The position numbers were made by a program, and so were the translations under genes. A DNA stretch of 64,000 nucleotides. It comes from Scopulibacillus daqui. GTDB lineage: Bacteria > Bacillota > Bacilli > Bacillales > Sporolactobacillaceae. The notes under the pieces are model-generated. The model was not told the origin of the DNA and searched no databases. It saw nothing but the letters and a program-made list of their open reading frames with translations. Positions 17,719 to 27,119 of this stretch are shown piece by piece. Position 1 is the stretch's first letter. The number at the start of each line of letters is the position of its first letter. The stretch lies in contig NZ_JAFBER010000006.1 of NCBI RefSeq assembly GCF_016908855.1, forward strand, positions 62,001 through 126,000, written 5' to 3'.

Positions 17719-19719
17719 TTAATGGAAACCCAGCAATTTTCCGCCTTGGTAGATGATTAGAGAAAGAATATAAGCAATGGCTAAGGCATAAAAAATAGAA
17801 AATGCCGTCCATTTTTTTGAACCTGCTTCCTTTTGTATCACAGCGACAGTAGACAAACATGGTACATACAATAAAATAAAAACCATGAAACTATAGGCTT
17901 GAAGCGGTGTAAAGAAGCCTGTAATGATATGTGTCAGCGATTGGCCATCTGGGACAAAGTAAAGGACATTCATTGTTGAAACAACAACTTCCTTAGCCAG
18001 AAAACCAGTAATCAGCGCGCCTGCCGCCTGCCAAGTGCCGAAGCCAAGCGGCGCTAACAACGGTGCAATATAACTGCAAATAATAGCCATAAAACTCTTG
18101 TCGATAGGAACGTTAAATCCGCCAGGCCCCGCATAAGACAAGAACCAGATGGCTACCGTTCCGCCAAAGATGAATGTGCCCGCTTTTCTTACAAACCCTT
18201 TTCCTTTCTCCCAAGTACTTCTTAATAAGGTTCTAGCTTGAGGGACGCGGTACGGCGGAAGTTCAATAACAAAAACTGAACCTTCCCCCTTAATAAACAG
18301 CGAAAAGACTTTTGCTAATATCAATGCAACGATAATGCCGAGAACATACAAAGAAAGAACAATCAGCGCTTGGTGCTTGTGAAAAAAGGCAGCAACAAAT
18401 AAACTGTATACAGATAACCGCGCCGAACAAGACATTAATGGCGTAAGCAGCGTCGTCAGCAGCCTTTCCTTTGGCTGTTCAATCGTCCTTGTCGCCATAA
18501 TGCCCGGAACGTTACAGCCGAAACCAATGATTAAAGGAATAAATGCTTTGCCATTTAAACCGACAGATTCCATAATCCGATCCATAACCATGGCAACCCT
18601 TGCCATATACCCTGAATCCTCTATTAATGATATAAAGAAGAACAGAATGAAAATTTGCGGAACAAAGACCAATACCCCGCCGACACCTGCTACAATGCCG
18701 TTGAGAACGACATCCCTTATGAAATGTGTGGCGCCGATGGCTGTCAGCCCCTTGCCTATCCAATCAGTCAACGGACCGGAAAAGAAAGCATCGAGAGCAT
18801 CTGACAACGGTGTACCAAGGTAATTAAAGGTCAAATTAAATACGATAAACATTAACATTAGGAATATAGGGATTCCCAAAAACTTATTAGTGACGATGGC
18901 GTCAATTTTTTCAGTTAATGTTGTTCCTTTAACACCTGTCTTTGTGACGGTATTTTCAAGAATGGATGAAATAAATTGCTGTCTTACGGCATGCAAATGA
19001 TGCTTAATAGATTTCTTTTGATGCTGCTTCTTCAATTCATCACTTAATGTTTCATAGAGATGATTTAACTGTTCCGGATGGATGCATGATTCCAGATGTG
19101 ACCTTACGACTTGATTTCCCTCCAGAAACTGAAGCGCCAGCCATCTTTTATTTAAATCTTTAGCATCAGGCATAATAGAGATAAGCTTCTCTACAGCCGA
19201 CTCGACCGGTTCGCCATAATCAATATGTAACGGTGTTATACCTGTATCAGCCGTTGTAAGTTCTTGAGCAAGCTGTTTACACCCTTTGCCTGTTCTTGCA
19301 ATAATTGAAACAACAGGCACACCCAGCTGTTCAGAAAGTGCCTGCTCATCTATTTGTATGCCTCGCGCCCGCGCAACATCTACCATATTCAAACCAATAA
19401 CAGCTGGTTTCCCAAATTCCAGCAGCTGAATCGTTAAATGCAAGTTTCTCTCTAATTGTGACGCATCAACAATGTTCAATACCGAAGAAAATGATTCATT
19501 TAATAAAAATTCACTGGCGATGCCTTCATCTCTTAATAATGGATTTAACGTATATATACCTGGAAGGTCAATGAGAAAAGCTTTTTGGCCTTTGAGTGTA
19601 CCGACCTTTTTCTCAACGGTTACGCCGTTCCAGTTGCCAACGTATTCATATGAGCCTGTTAAAATATTAAAAAGCGATGTCTTGCCTGTATTCGGGTTCC
19701 CAAATAATGCAATCTCCAT
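17719..19719 (-). CDS. feoB: Ferrous iron transporter FeoB
   Basis: 666-residue membrane protein that imports Fe(II) and is driven or gated by its GTPase domain. G-protein motifs: GNPNTGKTS (G1, residues 7-15), VGNWNGVTVEKK, DLPGIYTLNP (G3) and GLNMVD (G4). The transmembrane half contains two Gate-type repeats, with conserved Cys segments GFGCNVPGIMATR and SCSARLSVY. I placed the start at the ATG that overlaps the feoA stop (TAATG), giving family length. An upstream GTG (19743) would add residues not seen in the family. Regulated with feoA by the Fur box. Confidence 0.97.
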   Translation of the reverse strand: MEIALFGNPNTGKTSLFNILTGSYEYVGNWNGVTVEKKVGTLKGQKAFLIDLPGIYTLNPLLRDEGIASEFLLNESFSSVLNIVDASQLERNLHLTIQLLEFGKPAVIGLNMVDVARARGIQIDEQALSEQLGVPVVSIIARTGKGCKQLAQELTTADTGITPLHIDYGEPVESAVEKLISIMPDAKDLNKRWLALQFLEGNQVVRSHLESCIHPEQLNHLYETLSDELKKQHQKKSIKHHLHAVRQQFISSILENTVTKTGVKGTTLTEKIDAIVTNKFLGIPIFLMLMFIVFNLTFNYLGTPLSDALDAFFSGPLTDWIGKGLTAIGATHFIRDVVLNGIVAGVGGVLVFVPQIFILFFFISLIEDSGYMARVAMVMDRIMESVGLNGKAFIPLIIGFGCNVPGIMATRTIEQPKERLLTTLLTPLMSCSARLSVYSLFVAAFFHKHQALIVLSLYVLGIIVALILAKVFSLFIKGEGSVFVIELPPYRVPQARTLLRSTWEKGKGFVRKAGTFIFGGTVAIWFLSYAGPGGFNVPIDKSFMAIICSYIAPLLAPLGFGTWQAAGALITGFLAKEVVVSTMNVLYFVPDGQSLTHIITGFFTPLQAYSFMVFILLYVPCLSTVAVIQKEAGSKKWTAFSIFYALAIAYILSLIIYQGGKLLGFH

Positions 19720-19946
19720 TAGCATTTCTCCACCCTGATACACTTAGCTTCTTTTCTTCGAATACCAATACATTGTCCACACGCTTCAAGCATGCAGGGG
19801 CCGCCAAACGGCAAAGCGTATTTATAGCAAATCCTTTCCCCTTCTTTAATGCCCAGATCAAGCAAACGGTTTTGGATAAGAGGATTGATTTTTGATATAT
19901 CAGTAATTAACCCTTTTTCACCGGGTTTCATTTGTGTTAATTCCAT
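19719..19946 (-). CDS. feoA: Ferrous iron transport protein FeoA
   Basis: 75-residue cytoplasmic SH3-like protein that supports FeoB. Typical features are MKPGEKGLITDI, NRLLDLGIKEGERI and a cysteine-rich end (CMLEACGQCIGIRRKEAKCIRVEKC region). I use the ATG at 19946 because GGGGG lies 7 bases upstream; the ATG two codons earlier sits on the RBS itself. Its stop overlaps the feoB start by one base (TAATG). It is the first gene after the Fur box. Confidence 0.93.
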   Translation of the reverse strand: MELTQMKPGEKGLITDISKINPLIQNRLLDLGIKEGERICYKYALPFGGPCMLEACGQCIGIRRKEAKCIRVEKC

Positions 19947-19959
19947 CCCCATTCCCCCA

Positions 19960-19989
19960 TGATAATAATGAGAATCATTATCATTATCA
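19960..19989. promoter_or_regulatory. Fur box controlling feoAB
   Basis: TGAGAATCATTATCA is a near-perfect 7-1-7 Fur site, embedded in overlapping TGATAAT/ATTATCA half-sites. It lies 14-43 bases before the feoA start, where it would block the minus-strand promoter under iron-replete conditions. The rest of the 19990-20294 interval contains only a short hairpin (GGTGCTTT/GAAAGCATC, about 20188-20213) and no gene that I can support. Confidence 0.9.
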
Positions 19990-20294
19990 TAAATAAAATC
20001 AACGCTTTTGTAAAGTGGTTTTTACTTGAAATTTTCAAAATATAATCAGGCTGTTTCATCATGGCCCCCACTTTATCGCATTGTCATACTAGCTGTTGTC
20101 CGGAACCGTTTATGACCATCCAGTTTCAAGGCAAATCATTCAATGTTGAATCGTATTGTCAACAGCAAATCTTCCATTAATTAATAGGGTGCTTTACTCT
20201 GTGAAAGCATCTTGCTTTATGATATCATCGAAGTATGCCCTTTCGTAACTCTCCCATTCGTAAAGGAAAAACTTGCATCAGGAGTTGGAGAGCT

Positions 20295-21650
20295 ATGAAC
20301 AACGATCAACAATTACGGAGAAACATTGGATTAAGCACAGCCCTTTCAATTGTCATTGGAACGGTTATTGGCTCAGGGATTTTCATGAAACCGGGACAAG
20401 TCATCGATCTGGCCGGCAGTGCTCAAGGCGCTTTATGGGCTTGGGCTCTAGGCGGCATCATCACCATCTGCGGCGGGTTAACCGTGAGTGAACTCAGCAC
20501 ACAGATCCCAAAAACGGGCGGTCTTTATGTGTATATGGAGGAAATCTACGGCAAGATTATCGGCTATTTAAGCGGATGGGTGCAAACCATTATATACGGC
20601 CCGACAATTATCGGGGCTCTTGGGTTATACTTTGGCTCATTGCTTGCTAATTTATTTGGATTAAGCCATATTTGGATAACAATCTTCGGTATCTCAGCTG
20701 TACTATTTCTTGCGATTATGAATAGTATCGGCACCAAATTCGGCGGTGTTATTCAAACAGCGGCAACAATTGGAAAGATGGTTCCTGTTATTCTTATTGT
20801 CGTGTTTGGGTTATGGAAGGGGCAAAGTTCTATAACTGGAATCGCTGTTTCAAGTTCCCACGGCGGCATCGGCGGCATGGGCGCAGCTATCCTTGCAACA
20901 TTATTTGCTTATGATGGCTGGATGCTGATCAGCTTGGTAGCCGGCGAAATGAAAAATCCGCAAAAAGTCCTTCCAAAAGCTATTACAATCGGACTTTCTG
21001 TCGTGACTTTCGCCTACTTAGCCGTTAACTTCGCACTTCTTCATATATTATCGCCAAATACTATTGTTCATTTAAACGAAAACGCGGCTGGAAAGGCGGC
21101 TTCCATAGTTCTTGGCGGAGTTGGAGGCAAAATCATCAACATCGGGATTCTCATATCAATCTTTGGCTGCCTGAACGGAAAGATTTTAACTTTTCCGCGC
21201 ATCCCGTATGCCATGGCTGTTAGAGGGGAATTGCCTTTTTCCGGATTGATCTCAAGAATTCATAAAAGGTTTGCGACACCTGCCTATGCCATATTTTTAG
21301 AAGTTTTGATTTCGCTATTATTTATTTGTTTCAGCGATCCTGATCAATTATCACAAATTGCCGTTTTCGTTATTTATATTTTTTATATCCTATCATTTAT
21401 TGCTGTCTTTATCCTCAGAAAGAGAAACAAAGGGATAAAAAGGCCCTACAGCGTGCCTTTATACCCGATTATACCTATAATAGCTATTGCCGGCTCTTCT
21501 TATATTGTTTTAAGCACAATATTTACGAGCCCTAAGGACAGCCTTTACTCAATCGGTTTAATGCTGACTGGATTGCCCGTCTATTGGCTGTTAAGAAAAC
21601 AAATGAAAAGATATCAGTCAAAACAAGAATCAGAAGAAGCAGCCGGTTAA
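20295..21650 (+). CDS. APC-family amino-acid exchanger (SteT-like)
   Basis: Membrane transporter with about 12 hydrophobic segments, 451 residues from the chosen ATG. The first helix has the APC signature VIGTVIGSGIFMKPGQV; later motifs are FAYDGWMLISLVAGEMKNPQK and FGCLNGKILTFPRIPYAMA. It most resembles the LAT-type serine/threonine exchanger SteT (YkbA) of B. subtilis, but substrate cannot be read from the sequence. The ATG at 20295 follows an AGGAG/GGAGAG region; a longer frame from 20235 lacks an RBS. A terminator follows. Confidence 0.85.
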   Translation: MNNDQQLRRNIGLSTALSIVIGTVIGSGIFMKPGQVIDLAGSAQGALWAWALGGIITICGGLTVSELSTQIPKTGGLYVYMEEIYGKIIGYLSGWVQTIIYGPTIIGALGLYFGSLLANLFGLSHIWITIFGISAVLFLAIMNSIGTKFGGVIQTAATIGKMVPVILIVVFGLWKGQSSITGIAVSSSHGGIGGMGAAILATLFAYDGWMLISLVAGEMKNPQKVLPKAITIGLSVVTFAYLAVNFALLHILSPNTIVHLNENAAGKAASIVLGGVGGKIINIGILISIFGCLNGKILTFPRIPYAMAVRGELPFSGLISRIHKRFATPAYAIFLEVLISLLFICFSDPDQLSQIAVFVIYIFYILSFIAVFILRKRNKGIKRPYSVPLYPIIPIIAIAGSSYIVLSTIFTSPKDSLYSIGLMLTGLPVYWLLRKQMKRYQSKQESEEAAG

Positions 21651-21653
21651 AGA

Positions 21654-21682
21654 AAACTCGCCAATTGGCGAGTTCTTTCTTT
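21654..21682 (+). terminator. Terminator after the exchanger gene
   Basis: AAAACTCGCC/GGCGAGTT hairpin with loop AATT, followed by a T-rich tail. Confidence 0.8.
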
Positions 21683-21745
21683 CATAAAGTATAACGCAAG
21701 TCCAATCAGCTCATTTTATAAAAAAGAGCTTTTTCGGAGGAAATC

Positions 21746-22447
21746 ATGCGTCCCGTTATTGGAATCACATCTGATATAGAACCGCAGAAATTTTACGTTA
21801 AACAACCCTATGTCACCTCTATTATAGAATCGGGAGGCCTGCCGTATATCTTACCGCAAACACAAGATCTAACAATCATTCAGGATCTTCTTGGACATAT
21901 CAATGGCCTGCTTCTGACAGGCGGTTCCGATATTGATCCATCCTTATACGGTGAAGAACCTCAGCCTGGTCTCGGACAAATTAAGCCGGACCGAGATCAA
22001 TTTGAAAAGCTGCTGATCCAAGAAGCCCTCAAGAGAAACATGCCGATATTCGCCATCTGCCGGGGCTCTCATATGCTGAATGCCGCTTCAGGAGGCAGCC
22101 TTCTTCAAGACATCCAAAGCCGCAATAACGCTGCGCTTCAGCATTATCAAATGGCGCCAAGGGACTATTGTTCCCACTTTGTAACTATAAATAAAGGCAC
22201 TTTATTGCATCAAATTATTCAAGCCAATCAAATCAAAGTAAACACTTTCCATCATCAAGCCATCAACAAACCTGCCCCGGGATTTCAAATATCCGCTGCA
22301 TCGAGCGACGGTATTATTGAGGGGATCGAGAGCACCTTGTATCGGTTTGTCCTTGGCGTCCAATGGCATCCAGGAGATTTAATTCATAAAGAAAGCCATG
22401 CCAAACGGTTATTTCAGTCTTTTATCGATGCTTGTCTAAATAAGTAG
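21746..22447 (+). CDS. Class I glutamine amidotransferase-like hydrolase (peptidase C26, PuuD-like)
   Basis: 233-residue cytoplasmic hydrolase. The catalytic triad is visible: nucleophile Cys in FAICRGSHMLNAASGG and His in GVQWHPGDL. The oxyanion segment is LLTGGSDIDPSLYGEEP. Family members cleave gamma-glutamyl amides such as gamma-glutamyl-GABA. RBS CGGAGG precedes the ATG. It follows an amino-acid exchanger on the same strand but after a terminator, so a functional link is only suggested. Confidence 0.88.
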   Translation: MRPVIGITSDIEPQKFYVKQPYVTSIIESGGLPYILPQTQDLTIIQDLLGHINGLLLTGGSDIDPSLYGEEPQPGLGQIKPDRDQFEKLLIQEALKRNMPIFAICRGSHMLNAASGGSLLQDIQSRNNAALQHYQMAPRDYCSHFVTINKGTLLHQIIQANQIKVNTFHHQAINKPAPGFQISAASSDGIIEGIESTLYRFVLGVQWHPGDLIHKESHAKRLFQSFIDACLNK

Positions 22448-22497
22448 CTTATATCCCTTGGCGATCAGATAAAACCGGTGCAAGCTTTTGTTAGGCA

Positions 22498-24684
22498 TCA
22501 GCTTGGAAGTTCCGAAGGGTTATGACCTTGAAAAATAGTCACAGGCGTATTTCTCGGCGTCACAAGTACAGGCCACCAGAATGGCGATCCGCGCCATCCA
22601 TTCTTCTCTTCCCCATTTTGCCGTAATAAAATAAGCGCAGGTACCTCATCCGCAACTTTTCTTGCAAGCTTCAATTCACTGTTTTTCCCGCGCGGCGTAT
22701 CAGGCGAATCCATATACCGGCCGTCTTCTCTCGTACGGGAACTGTCCCGTCCGGTTTTAACAATAACCCAAACTTGGCCTGCTTCCTTTCCTTCTGCATA
22801 AAGCGATAGGTATTCCATACACGATATAAACGCTTTAACATCCCAAGGTTTGCCGGCCTTTTCATCAAAGGCGGAATTGATTTTTTCAATAATCTGTACA
22901 GCTTTTTTCACATCAATCAGAAATGGTTTTTGTATATTGCCGCAGCCCATAATTAATTGGTCGAGTTCATCTACCGTTTTTTTAATATAAGACTTATAGC
23001 CCGTTTGAAAACCGACGGGCAGAAGCCGTTTAAAAGGTTTTAAAGTAATGGTTGATGAGAGGATCAGCTTGTTTGGATGGCATGGAATAATTTTGTTCCT
23101 GCTGTCCTTTTGAATAAAAACAACACCATTGTTATGTCCGCCCTTCTCAAAGGCCTTTCTTAGCGCTGAATCGAACTCGTGGATACTTTTCATCACATCA
23201 TAGATCTCTGCTGTTGTATAAAATCGGGTGACAGCCAGATCTTCAAGGGGACGGTAGCCGAACATTCTAGAGTGCTGCAGAACCGTATCCTGCTGGAAGC
23301 GCCTTGGTCTTCTCCCGTAATAAAAGCCGATGAGATTGCCAATTGTGATGCCGCGGTCCAGAATCTGACCGCCGACAAAAACGTTTAAAGGCGTTCTTAA
23401 TTTTAATTGCCCAGTGTCATCAAGGAGCTGATGAATGTCATTCTCCGAGTTCACCTTAGTGACCATTAAATACTCCCGCTCAATCGCCAGCAAAACGTGA
23501 TACTTGACTTCTTCGTATTTTGGAGCGTTGCCGTCTAATAAAGCCATAGATTTAATTAAGTTGTTATAGGCATTTTTTATTAACTGTTCAAGAACAAGCG
23601 GATCGTGAGTTAATGCTTCTCTGAGCTGTTCTTTAATAGCGATAACAATCGATTCCTGCCACTCATGCGTTCCTTTCCTTTGCTCAGTATGAATAATGAA
23701 GCTATATTTCTTAGGGTAGACTCCCTTTTCTTGGTTTTGCAGACGGCGGATGATCCCGCCAACCATAAATGTGACGATTGCATTTCTCAGTGACTTCACT
23801 TTATGGCTCGTTAAGGCTTGCTCAATTTTAAAACGGCGCCGGTCTTCCTTCTTTAAGACGAGCAATTCATCATTGGTGATGGGTTCATATATACAGGAAG
23901 CGATAGAAGTGCTTTCTTCACTTTCTTCAAAATAATATTCACCGCCGATATATTCTTTTGGCACCGGAACTAATTCGGTAAAAGCCGGCCTTATCGGCTT
24001 AAAGGTTTTCGTTGATTCTTTAACTTTTAACTCGTCCGGCTGTAAATAAAGCGAATAAGGCGTAGCGGTCACTTGCAAAAAATCCGAATGCTTTAATTTC
24101 TTTCTAAGTTCATCGATTTGTCCAGCAATTCTATTAATCTCAATGATTTCCTTATCAGTTTTCTTAAAGCCAATGCTCGCAAAATCCGCTTCGTCATCTA
24201 TAATCAATACTCTTTTTTCTGAAAGACATGGGTAAGTGTCAAAGATCGCTTTAAACAGCTTGTTAAAATTGTGCATTTCTTTCTTCACGACAAGCAGCAG
24301 TTTTTGGTCCAATTCATAAGTTATAAGATTTTCAGGCATCGTCATAATGTCAAAAATTTGGACAACATCCTCATCCCTGAAGGAAGCAAACTCTTTTTTC
24401 AGCCGTTCAAAAGTTTGCTGGGCAAGCGCCCTTGTGCCTTTAGTCAAAATGACGGCGATGTCATAGTCATTATCAAAAGCTAATGATGTAACACCTATGA
24501 ACGTTCTTGTCTTGCCGCTTTGGATCTTCCCAAGCAGCATCCCCGGCCGCTGAAAGTTGGTATCATCGGCCATTAATTTTCTTACTGTATTTTCAATACA
24601 TCGCTTTGTTTCAATAGAATATTGATTTACTTTGCAAAGCCTTTGATAAAAGAGGCCGTTGGTTCTTATGTCTGTCGTAATCAT
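22498..24684 (-). CDS. Z1-domain SF2 helicase-like protein
   Basis: 728-residue P-loop protein. N-terminal Walker A is GKIQSGKTRTFIG (about residues 52-64), Walker B is RVLIIDDEADFAS, and motif III is LQVTATPY. The Z1 hallmark GGQILDRGITIGNLIGFYY ... DTVLQHSRMFGYR supplies the arginine finger region. The C-terminal 180 residues look all-helical and end unrelated to other motifs. Z1 proteins occur in restriction-modification and MORC-ATPase gene cassettes and are believed to act on DNA. Here none of those partners is nearby; only a 112-residue protein lies upstream, 36 bp away on the same strand. RBS AAGGAG is 5 bases before the ATG. Confidence 0.85.
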   Translation of the reverse strand: MITTDIRTNGLFYQRLCKVNQYSIETKRCIENTVRKLMADDTNFQRPGMLLGKIQSGKTRTFIGVTSLAFDNDYDIAVILTKGTRALAQQTFERLKKEFASFRDEDVVQIFDIMTMPENLITYELDQKLLLVVKKEMHNFNKLFKAIFDTYPCLSEKRVLIIDDEADFASIGFKKTDKEIIEINRIAGQIDELRKKLKHSDFLQVTATPYSLYLQPDELKVKESTKTFKPIRPAFTELVPVPKEYIGGEYYFEESEESTSIASCIYEPITNDELLVLKKEDRRRFKIEQALTSHKVKSLRNAIVTFMVGGIIRRLQNQEKGVYPKKYSFIIHTEQRKGTHEWQESIVIAIKEQLREALTHDPLVLEQLIKNAYNNLIKSMALLDGNAPKYEEVKYHVLLAIEREYLMVTKVNSENDIHQLLDDTGQLKLRTPLNVFVGGQILDRGITIGNLIGFYYGRRPRRFQQDTVLQHSRMFGYRPLEDLAVTRFYTTAEIYDVMKSIHEFDSALRKAFEKGGHNNGVVFIQKDSRNKIIPCHPNKLILSSTITLKPFKRLLPVGFQTGYKSYIKKTVDELDQLIMGCGNIQKPFLIDVKKAVQIIEKINSAFDEKAGKPWDVKAFISCMEYLSLYAEGKEAGQVWVIVKTGRDSSRTREDGRYMDSPDTPRGKNSELKLARKVADEVPALILLRQNGEEKNGWRGSPFWWPVLVTPRNTPVTIFQGHNPSELPS

Positions 24685-24720
24685 GATGTCTCCTTACTTG
24701 CTTAAAAGTCAAGCGCCTGG

Positions 24721-25059
24721 CTATTTTCTATATCGATTGCCGGTTAAATCTTGGAAAGAACGCTTTCTTCTTTCCGACGAATGATAATATGAAATAAGCC
24801 CCTCTATTAAAGGGTCGGTTAATATATGCGAGAATAAGCCTCCGACATTTTGATAGACCGCTTCTTTGGCATGATAGACGCAAAAATGATCAATATGCCA
24901 CATATCATGATGAAAACTTAACGAAATCCGATAATAAGCGATATATGCCGGCTCATTAATATTTTTATAGTAAAAATCTATTTTTCCGGGACCTTTCTCC
25001 ATCACCCCTAAATTTTTCAATGTCATTTTACCTTCTTTGCCAATTTGTATTTGCAGCAC
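24721..25059 (-). CDS. 112-residue protein of unknown function, paired with Z1 gene
   Basis: Unrecognised soluble protein. The first two thirds look like a beta-rich domain (KIDFYYKNINEPAYIAYYRISLSF... split by aromatic residues, then HDMWHIDHFCVYH); the tail is basic (SSERRKRSF...GNRYRK). The GTG start has AAGGAGAGG five bases upstream, which is strong. It is the first gene of a two-gene unit with the Z1 protein, so it may act with it. Nothing in the sequence gives a catalytic role. Confidence 0.75.
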   Translation of the reverse strand: MLQIQIGKEGKMTLKNLGVMEKGPGKIDFYYKNINEPAYIAYYRISLSFHHDMWHIDHFCVYHAKEAVYQNVGGLFSHILTDPLIEGLISYYHSSERRKRSFQDLTGNRYRK

Positions 25060-25266
25060 TTTATCCCTCTCCTTTTAGACATATTTTTTCCAAAAAGAGA
25101 GAGCTTAAAAGTGTCATTGATCAAATAAAATCAGAAAATACATAATATAACAAAGAAAAGTGATATAATGATCACAAAACGGCTGTCGATAGTGCGGCTT
25201 TTAAATGACAAATCTTAATATGCTTTAACCCGGCAAACCGTTTGTCCGCAAAAGGGGGAAATGAAC

Positions 25267-26061
25267 ATGGTAAAGCAAAATTCAATCAAAGCGGCTTCCG
25301 TTCAACTTGAAATTCCAGATGAGGAATCTAAGGAACAAAGAATTGAACGCGTGGATAAAATGCTGGATAACTTGAAGGATCAAGACCTTATTCTTCTTCC
25401 GGAAATTTGGGCTACCGGCTATTTTTCATTTGAAAATTATCAAAAAGAAGCAGAAACGATTAACGGGCCGTTTGTCCAACGTTTTTCAGCAAAAGCAAAA
25501 CAACTAAACGCATGGTTATTCGCCGGCAGTTTTGTAGAAAAAGACGGCGATCATTACTATAATACCAGCGTTTTATTTAATCGCGAAGGAAAAATAGCTG
25601 GGACGAACAGAAAAATTCACCTGTTTCGCTATGGTTCATTGGAAGGTGAGATTTTGACAGCTGGCGATACTCCGGCTGTTGTTGATACTGAATTCGGGAA
25701 GGTCGGATTATCCACTTGCTATGATCTTCGGTTCCCGGAACTTTATCGCGCCCAAGTTGACCAAGGGGCAAAAATTTTACTGATTACATCGGCTTGGCCC
25801 CACCAGCGTCTCGAACATTGGAAACTGTTTAATGCTGTACGCGCCCTGGAAAATCAGTGCTATCTCATATCTTGTAATTGCGCCGGAACAACAAAAGGCA
25901 TTCTTATGTCCGGTCATAGCCAAATTGTCGATCCTTGGGGAGTGGCCATGGCATCGGCGGGAGAATATGAAACGATAATCAAAAGTGAAATTAACCTTGA
26001 TCAGATTGATCAAATTCGGGAAACTTTCCCGCAGCTGAAACATCGTGTACTGAAATCATAA
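25267..26061 (+). CDS. Carbon-nitrogen hydrolase (nitrilase superfamily)
   Basis: 264-residue amidase-fold enzyme. The Glu-Lys-Cys triad is visible: Glu in LILLPEIWATGYF, Lys in NRKIHLFRYG, Cys in VGLSTCYDLRFPELYR. It resembles Bacillus MtnU and omega-amidase-type proteins; substrates may be 2-oxo-acid amides or small damaged metabolites. I use the second ATG (MVKQNS), eight bases after GGGGGA; the first ATG is only two bases from the RBS. It is monocistronic, with a TATAAT-like -10 near 25165. There is no S-box leader that would tie it to methionine salvage. Confidence 0.88.
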   Translation: MVKQNSIKAASVQLEIPDEESKEQRIERVDKMLDNLKDQDLILLPEIWATGYFSFENYQKEAETINGPFVQRFSAKAKQLNAWLFAGSFVEKDGDHYYNTSVLFNREGKIAGTNRKIHLFRYGSLEGEILTAGDTPAVVDTEFGKVGLSTCYDLRFPELYRAQVDQGAKILLITSAWPHQRLEHWKLFNAVRALENQCYLISCNCAGTTKGILMSGHSQIVDPWGVAMASAGEYETIIKSEINLDQIDQIRETFPQLKHRVLKS

Positions 26062-26076
26062 CGTCAAAATTAATAC

Positions 26077-26117
26077 AGCTCATAGAAATAGGAATATAGC
26101 ATCCTTTTCTATGAGCT
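26077..26117 (+). terminator. Long hairpin downstream of the nitrilase gene
   Basis: Perfect 11-base arms AGCTCATAGAA/TTCTATGAGCT with a 19-base loop. No T-run follows on the plus strand, so it may be a 3' stability element rather than a true terminator. Confidence 0.5.
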
Positions 26118-26132
26118 CCTACAAGTTAAAAA

Positions 26133-26174
26133 ATAATAGACACTCCTTTCTATCGAAAAGAGCGCCTATTATCA
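26133..26174 (-). terminator. Terminator of the metallo-hydrolase gene
   Basis: On the minus strand, GATAATAGGCGCTC pairs imperfectly with GAGTGTCTATTATT and is followed by TTTTTT. It starts 7 bases after the stop at 26181. Confidence 0.7.
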
Positions 26175-26180
26175 GCTGAA

Positions 26181-26864
26181 TTACTTCACTAAATCGCGGA
26201 GCTGTTGGTTTACGTTATTTGTGCATAAGCCGCCATGATAACAAATAACAGATTGAATATCATATGCTGCAAATTTCTTTATGGATTGAAGGGCAAGAGC
26301 CATATCAGGCGTGAATTGAGGGTTTGGGCCAATCAGACGGCCATTTTCGCTGACTATAGCATCACCGGTAATCAATGTTTTGCTATTCTCCAAGTACAGA
26401 CTGATGTGCCCTGGTGTATGTCCGGGGGTATAAATAACTCTAATTCCCCCGCAATAAGGCAATTCTTCTTGATCAGCAACCGTTTTATCAACTTTCGCCT
26501 TAGGAGGAGCCATTTTCTCTGCACGGTCACGATCCATTTTCATGAGAAGCTTTTCTCCTTCAATATACGGCTTATCCGCTTCATGAGCGATAACCTCAAT
26601 GCTATTATTTGATTGCTGAATAATGTCCGGAAGGCCTCCAATATGGTCGAAATCTTGATGCGTCAGAACAACAGTTGTCAGCTTATCAAAGGGCACGCCT
26701 GCCTTTTCCATTTCCGTACGTATTTGTTCTGCCATGCCAGGCATCCCTGTATCGACTAATATAACATGATCCTCATCCCAAACAAGAGTCGGATGTATAG
26801 TCATTTGATGTCCCGTAAAGTCTGATGTTAATGTCATCATATTTACACCATTTGCAATTTTCAT
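26181..26864 (-). CDS. MBL-fold metallo-hydrolase
   Basis: 227-residue metallo-beta-lactamase-fold enzyme. Metal ligands: THQDFDHIGG (HxDxDH variant with Gln-Asp-Phe), the second His and Asp in TPGHTPGHISLYL and LITGDAIV, and a last His in CYHGGL. The family includes many thioesterase- and lactonase-like hydrolases; the substrate is not evident. The longest frame begins with a GTG that overlaps the RBS AAGGAGG, so I take the ATG ten codons in (MKIANGVNM). The gap between RBS and this ATG holds a perfect hairpin (see findings). Confidence 0.85.
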   Translation of the reverse strand: MKIANGVNMMTLTSDFTGHQMTIHPTLVWDEDHVILVDTGMPGMAEQIRTEMEKAGVPFDKLTTVVLTHQDFDHIGGLPDIIQQSNNSIEVIAHEADKPYIEGEKLLMKMDRDRAEKMAPPKAKVDKTVADQEELPYCGGIRVIYTPGHTPGHISLYLENSKTLITGDAIVSENGRLIGPNPQFTPDMALALQSIKKFAAYDIQSVICYHGGLCTNNVNQQLRDLVK

Positions 26865-27119
26865 CCCATTCCAAAACTTGAAGTTTTGGGGCACCTCCTT
26901 ATATAGGGTGATTGATTGTTCTTAAAAATTGCGTTACCAGTATTATTTTATCATGCTCCTGTCTTTAGGAACAATAAATGCATCTGGACACTCATCGCTG
27001 CGTAAAAGAAGATATCATATAAAAAAATGAGCGAAAGCATGCCCTATACTTTATTGATATTAATGTGCCGCATCAGAATTATTGGAAATATCTTGCCCTT
27101 TTTTTACCTTTAAAATGAT

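Noticed and set aside
25176-25260. Possible regulatory RNA in front of the nitrilase gene
   Set aside because: Only short terminal complementarity (AAACGG/CCGTTT) and a small hairpin near the RBS are visible; no known class fits and the evidence is too weak.
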